From NCBI GenBank assembly GCA_963728965.1, contig CAVSMH010000008.1, forward strand, positions 310,001 through 374,000: DNA of 64,000 nt, read 5' to 3'. Source of the stretch: DASQZT01 sp963728965. Lineage in GTDB: Bacteria > Acidobacteriota > Terriglobia > Bryobacterales > Bryobacteraceae. The position numbers were made by a program, and so were the translations under genes. Numbering within the stretch: the first letter of the stretch is position 1; each line of letters opens with the position of its first letter. The notes under the pieces are model-generated. The model saw only the letters and a program-made list of their open reading frames with translations. It made no database searches and had not been told where the DNA came from. Positions 61,360-64,000 of this stretch are shown here, piece after piece.

Positions 61360-62037
61360 CTATTTCTGGCGCACATCGACGATCGTGAGGTGATAGGTGA
61401 CGTCCAGGGTGAACGGTACTAAGGGGTCCGAGCCGGGGGCTACGGCTTGAATGCGCAGCGTGTGCTGCCCTACTTTCAAGGGGTCGAGTTTCACATAGTA
61501 ACCGTCATCGACGTTCGGTGAGTATACGCCGGCATTGCACCCGCCGAAGTTATTCGCGGGCATTGCGATGGCAAAAACGTCCGACTGTACGCGGTTGAAG
61601 GGGTATACCGGCCGCTTATCGAGAGTGACGTTCAGGTCCCGCAATCTCACTGAATCAATGTAATCGCCGACTTCTTTGCGATGGACTTTGACCGGTTTGT
61701 TATCGGAGGGGTTGCAGTTGAAAAACACCGAGTTGATGACCGGGAAGAACAAGGTGGTTCCCTCCGGCACCGAGCACGCTCGTACTACGGTAGATCCGCC
61801 GAAGTTCCCGGCCAGAAACCATATCGAACCACTCTGCCCAATCATGCAGCTGCCTCCGGTCGAGTCGTCTATCGGGTTTAGCGGCTTTGGAATAGAAAAC
61901 GCCCATTGCCACCACTGCGCAGTGAGTTGCCCCAGGTCGGCATGATCGTCTGCCCGGGCGATGCTTGTCGCGACACAAAGCCCGAACCCAATTCCCAGCG
62001 TGGCTGCGAAGGTCGAGCTCGTTTTTCTGATGTTCAT
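61360..62037 (-). CDS. Secreted protein of unknown function (WWQWAFSIP motif)
   Basis: A 225-residue protein from ATG 62037; AAGGAG lies 8 nt upstream and the signal peptide TFAATLGIGFGLCVATSIARA follows, so the longer upstream frame is rejected. The mature protein starts DDHADLGQLTAQWWQWAFSI with a GGSCMIGQSGSIWFLAGNFG segment, several Cys (GSC, RAC, FNC, GGC) fit for disulfides, and a beta-rich end (TLRIQAVAPGSDPLVPFTLD). Similar WWxW-SIP proteins occur widely as uncharacterised secreted proteins, from memory. It is convergent with the kinase gene. No function proposed. Confidence 0.7.
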   Translation of the reverse strand: MNIRKTSSTFAATLGIGFGLCVATSIARADDHADLGQLTAQWWQWAFSIPKPLNPIDDSTGGSCMIGQSGSIWFLAGNFGGSTVVRACSVPEGTTLFFPVINSVFFNCNPSDNKPVKVHRKEVGDYIDSVRLRDLNVTLDKRPVYPFNRVQSDVFAIAMPANNFGGCNAGVYSPNVDDGYYVKLDPLKVGQHTLRIQAVAPGSDPLVPFTLDVTYHLTIVDVRQK

Positions 62038-62564
62038 GTCTGGATCTCCTTCTGCCCCTGTCCGGGGCCGTTTACGCTTTACTCCTACATGCAGGAACCA
62101 GCGGGAAAAGGGGACAAGGCGAATGATTCCAGACCGGCGATCAGAAGCGAGAACTGCTGGTTCGAAACGGCAACTCCTCGCAGCCGTTCTCAGACCCTGC
62201 GCACGACGAACGCCGCACACTCCCGGCGCGGCTGTGGATCACCTTGCCCAGCAATGTCCCGCTGCGTGTCAGCAAATCGTTGTATATCGGCCTCCCGGTC
62301 CATCTCCGCCGTCCCATTCGTCACATCGTGATCGAAGGCGTGCGGCTTTCATCTATGGCCATCAGCAGGATGTTCGGCTCGGCGATTGCTCCCGGGCGGA
62401 TTTTCTGGATTGTGGCACCTTCCTGGTATATACTTGCCGACACTGGGGAGTGGAACCATGGGCGTGGTTGTTCCACTGGCGCCCGGCCGAACGCCGGGCA
62501 CCATCACCGGGGAAGGGAAAGACGGGATTTCGCCCGGATCGCCGGGGCGCAAAAGGAGGCCAGG
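62038..62564. other. Intergenic region, no gene supported
   Basis: The 527 bases between the divergent secreted-protein and LarA-like genes hold no frame with a credible start and family resemblance. A TATATA/TATACT stretch near 62427-62433 is a possible -10 for the downstream gene, but no matching -35 at the right spacing was found. AAGGAGG at 62553-62559 is the ribosome site of the LarA-like gene. Confidence 0.45.
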
Positions 62565-63944
62565 ATGCCAGACATTACTCGCCGGACGCTTCTCGGCAGC
62601 GTGCCGCTGATCGGCACGAGCATGGCCCAAACTCCGTTCCAGGTGAAAACCGTCTCGCGGATCAAGGGCGCTCCGAAATCGGTCGCCATTCCGACACACG
62701 AGTTCGCCGGGCCGAACGGTGCCCGGTGGGTCGAAGAGCGGCTGGATTTTCCGCCCGCCTGGGACGTACACGTGATGGAGATGGCGGGCCACGACCTGCC
62801 CGCCCTCAGCCGTTCGCAGATCGCCGCGCAGGCGGGCACGCCGGTCGGCGGCAAATCGCTGCGGGAACTGGCCGAGGGAAAGAAAACCGTCGCCATCAGC
62901 TTCGACGACCTCACGCGCACCACGCCGGCATACGCCGTCACGCCGTGGCTGATGACGGAACTGGCCCGGGCCGGTATCCAGGACGAGAACGTTCTTTTTA
63001 TCGGCTCGTTCGGCACGCATCGCCCGATGACCCAGGCGGAGGTGGGGCGGAAGCTGGGCGCCGACATCGCCGGTAGGTATGCCTGGCTGAACCACGACGT
63101 CTTCGACAACGTCAAAGAAGTGGGCACCACGACTCGCGGCAACCGCGTTCTGCTGAACCAGACATTTCTCGGCGCCGACTTAAAAATCTGCATCAGCGGC
63201 GTCAAAGTGCATCAGGATGCGGGATACGGCGGGGGGGCGAAGGCGATTCTACCGGGACTGGCGGCGCTGCCCACGGTCGAATACAACCACACCCAGATTC
63301 TCACCAAGGTGCGGACCACCGGTCCGGTGAGGATCTTTCACAATGACATGCGTCAGGACATGATCGAGGCCGCCCGCATGGCCAAAGTGGATTACACGAT
63401 TCAGATCCTGTACAACCAGCACCTGCAGCCCACGCGAATCTGGGGAGGCGACATCGTGGACGCGCATCACGCCGCGGTGCGGGTGGCCGCCCACACGTAT
63501 TGCACGCCGACGCTTGCCGATGCCGACATCGTTGTGGCGAACGCGTACCCGCAGAACGCGCAGGCGTATCACGGCGGGCTGTGGATCAATTATTCGGTGC
63601 GCGAGGGCGGCACGGGCGTGCTGGTCGTGCAGCATCCGCTGGGCCTGGACCCGGTGCACTATTTGAACAACCGCCTGGCGGGCCGCGGCGGAGCCACCCA
63701 GTTCGACCTCACGGCGCGGCGCGTGTACGGCACCGGCGGCGGCCCCCGGAAGAAAGTGAACCTGATTGTCTACTCCCAGTACCTGACCCGCAACATGCGC
63801 AACAGCTACCGCGCCGGAACGACCTTCTGCGACCACTGGAACGACGTGATCGCGAAGCTGCGCGAGTGGCACCCGGGCGGTGCGAAGGTGGCGGTGTACC
63901 CCTACGCGGGTATGCAGCATCAGGAGATCGAGCTGGACGGGTAG
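62565..63944 (+). CDS. Tat-exported LarA-like (DUF2088) protein
   Basis: A 459-residue protein. ATG 62565 has an AAGGAGG site 5 nt upstream and begins a twin-arginine-like signal (DITRRTLLGSVPLIGTSMAQ). The body resembles lactate racemase LarA: SFDDLTRTTPAYAV (about 111) matches the LarA D-x-TRP motif, HRPMTQAEVGRKLG follows, and ISGVKVHQDAGYGGGAKAIL (about 209-228) matches the LarA H...GG-x-K segment whose Lys holds the nickel-pincer cofactor. LarA enzymes are cytoplasmic, so a signal peptide is odd. Cofactor genes larB/C/E are not in the window. It may racemise or epimerise another 2-hydroxy acid or be non-catalytic. Confidence 0.82.
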   Translation: MPDITRRTLLGSVPLIGTSMAQTPFQVKTVSRIKGAPKSVAIPTHEFAGPNGARWVEERLDFPPAWDVHVMEMAGHDLPALSRSQIAAQAGTPVGGKSLRELAEGKKTVAISFDDLTRTTPAYAVTPWLMTELARAGIQDENVLFIGSFGTHRPMTQAEVGRKLGADIAGRYAWLNHDVFDNVKEVGTTTRGNRVLLNQTFLGADLKICISGVKVHQDAGYGGGAKAILPGLAALPTVEYNHTQILTKVRTTGPVRIFHNDMRQDMIEAARMAKVDYTIQILYNQHLQPTRIWGGDIVDAHHAAVRVAAHTYCTPTLADADIVVANAYPQNAQAYHGGLWINYSVREGGTGVLVVQHPLGLDPVHYLNNRLAGRGGATQFDLTARRVYGTGGGPRKKVNLIVYSQYLTRNMRNSYRAGTTFCDHWNDVIAKLREWHPGGAKVAVYPYAGMQHQEIELDG

Positions 63945-64000
63945 CAGGTGCGCCGCGCCGCTCGCTGCCGGAGTTCCCTGGGCTCCGGATTCCACACCTG

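Overview
The window is about 65% GC, densely coded and purely chromosomal in character. No rRNA, tRNA, CRISPR array, insertion sequence or prophage module was seen. The gene mix points to an acidobacterium close to Solibacter/Bryobacter (order Bryobacterales). Indicators are very long fused MacB/FtsX permeases (ADOP type), PadR regulators, an Oar-like TonB receptor with a carboxypeptidase-regulatory domain, ECF sigma factor plus Ser/Thr kinase pairs, two DUF1080 proteins, Tat-exported Gfo/Idh and LarA-like proteins, malectin domains and planctomycete-type cytochrome c domains. This assignment is inference from gene content.

Layout. 1-1334: end of a membrane protein with two malectin-like domains. 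1335-1795: spacer with two copies of a long palindrome. 1796-5966: Tat TIM-barrel-like protein, GH9 glycosidase and an unusual FHA plus lytic transglycosylase protein. 5987-12125 (minus): an export locus with adaptor, two ABC ATPases, a DUF4097 protein and an ADOP permease. 12273-13925: two CPBP membrane proteins, one lacking the catalytic Glu pair. 13919-19180: heat-shock cluster with a near-consensus promoter, hsp20, an intergenic terminator/attenuator, clpB, an HtpX-like protease and an RlmI-like methyltransferase. 19188-22104 (minus): uvrC and a flavin alpha-hydroxy-acid oxidase. 22196-24571: two DUF1080 proteins flanking a PEP-CTERM protein. 24540-31787: MDR sugar-type dehydrogenase and FkbM-type methyltransferase, then four overlapping minus-strand genes (metY, CoA-binding protein, Gfo/Idh oxidoreductase, PQQ dehydrogenase). 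31885-36033: a 77-residue protein, rsmE, two metallophosphoesterases and an MscS channel. 36129-39316: tandem 15-bp repeats, padR and a second ADOP permease. 39442-46448: isocitrate/tartrate-type dehydrogenase, murJ, a DapA-like aldolase and pyruvate carboxylase. 46573-51930: TolC, DksA/TraR-like protein, NhaR-like regulator, TerC, a small membrane protein and GH27 alpha-galactosidase. 52038-57667: Cys-rich exported peptide, TonB receptor, and a cytochrome c / ankyrin / alpha-toroid protein. 58200-63944: ECF sigma factor, kinase with seven periplasmic repeats, a secreted orphan and a Tat-exported LarA-like protein.

Overall the genes describe a Gram-negative, oxygen-respiring polysaccharide degrader: GH9, GH27, DUF1080, PQQ and MDR dehydrogenases act on sugars, and the TonB receptor and TolC serve the outer membrane. 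The most unusual objects are the FHA-transglycosylase fusion, the cytochrome/ankyrin/toroid fusion, the kinase with seven ectodomain repeats, the QQ-variant CPBP protein, and a recurrent pattern of -10 hexamers 6-9 nt ahead of start codons that have no Shine-Dalgarno sequence, which suggests leaderless transcripts.
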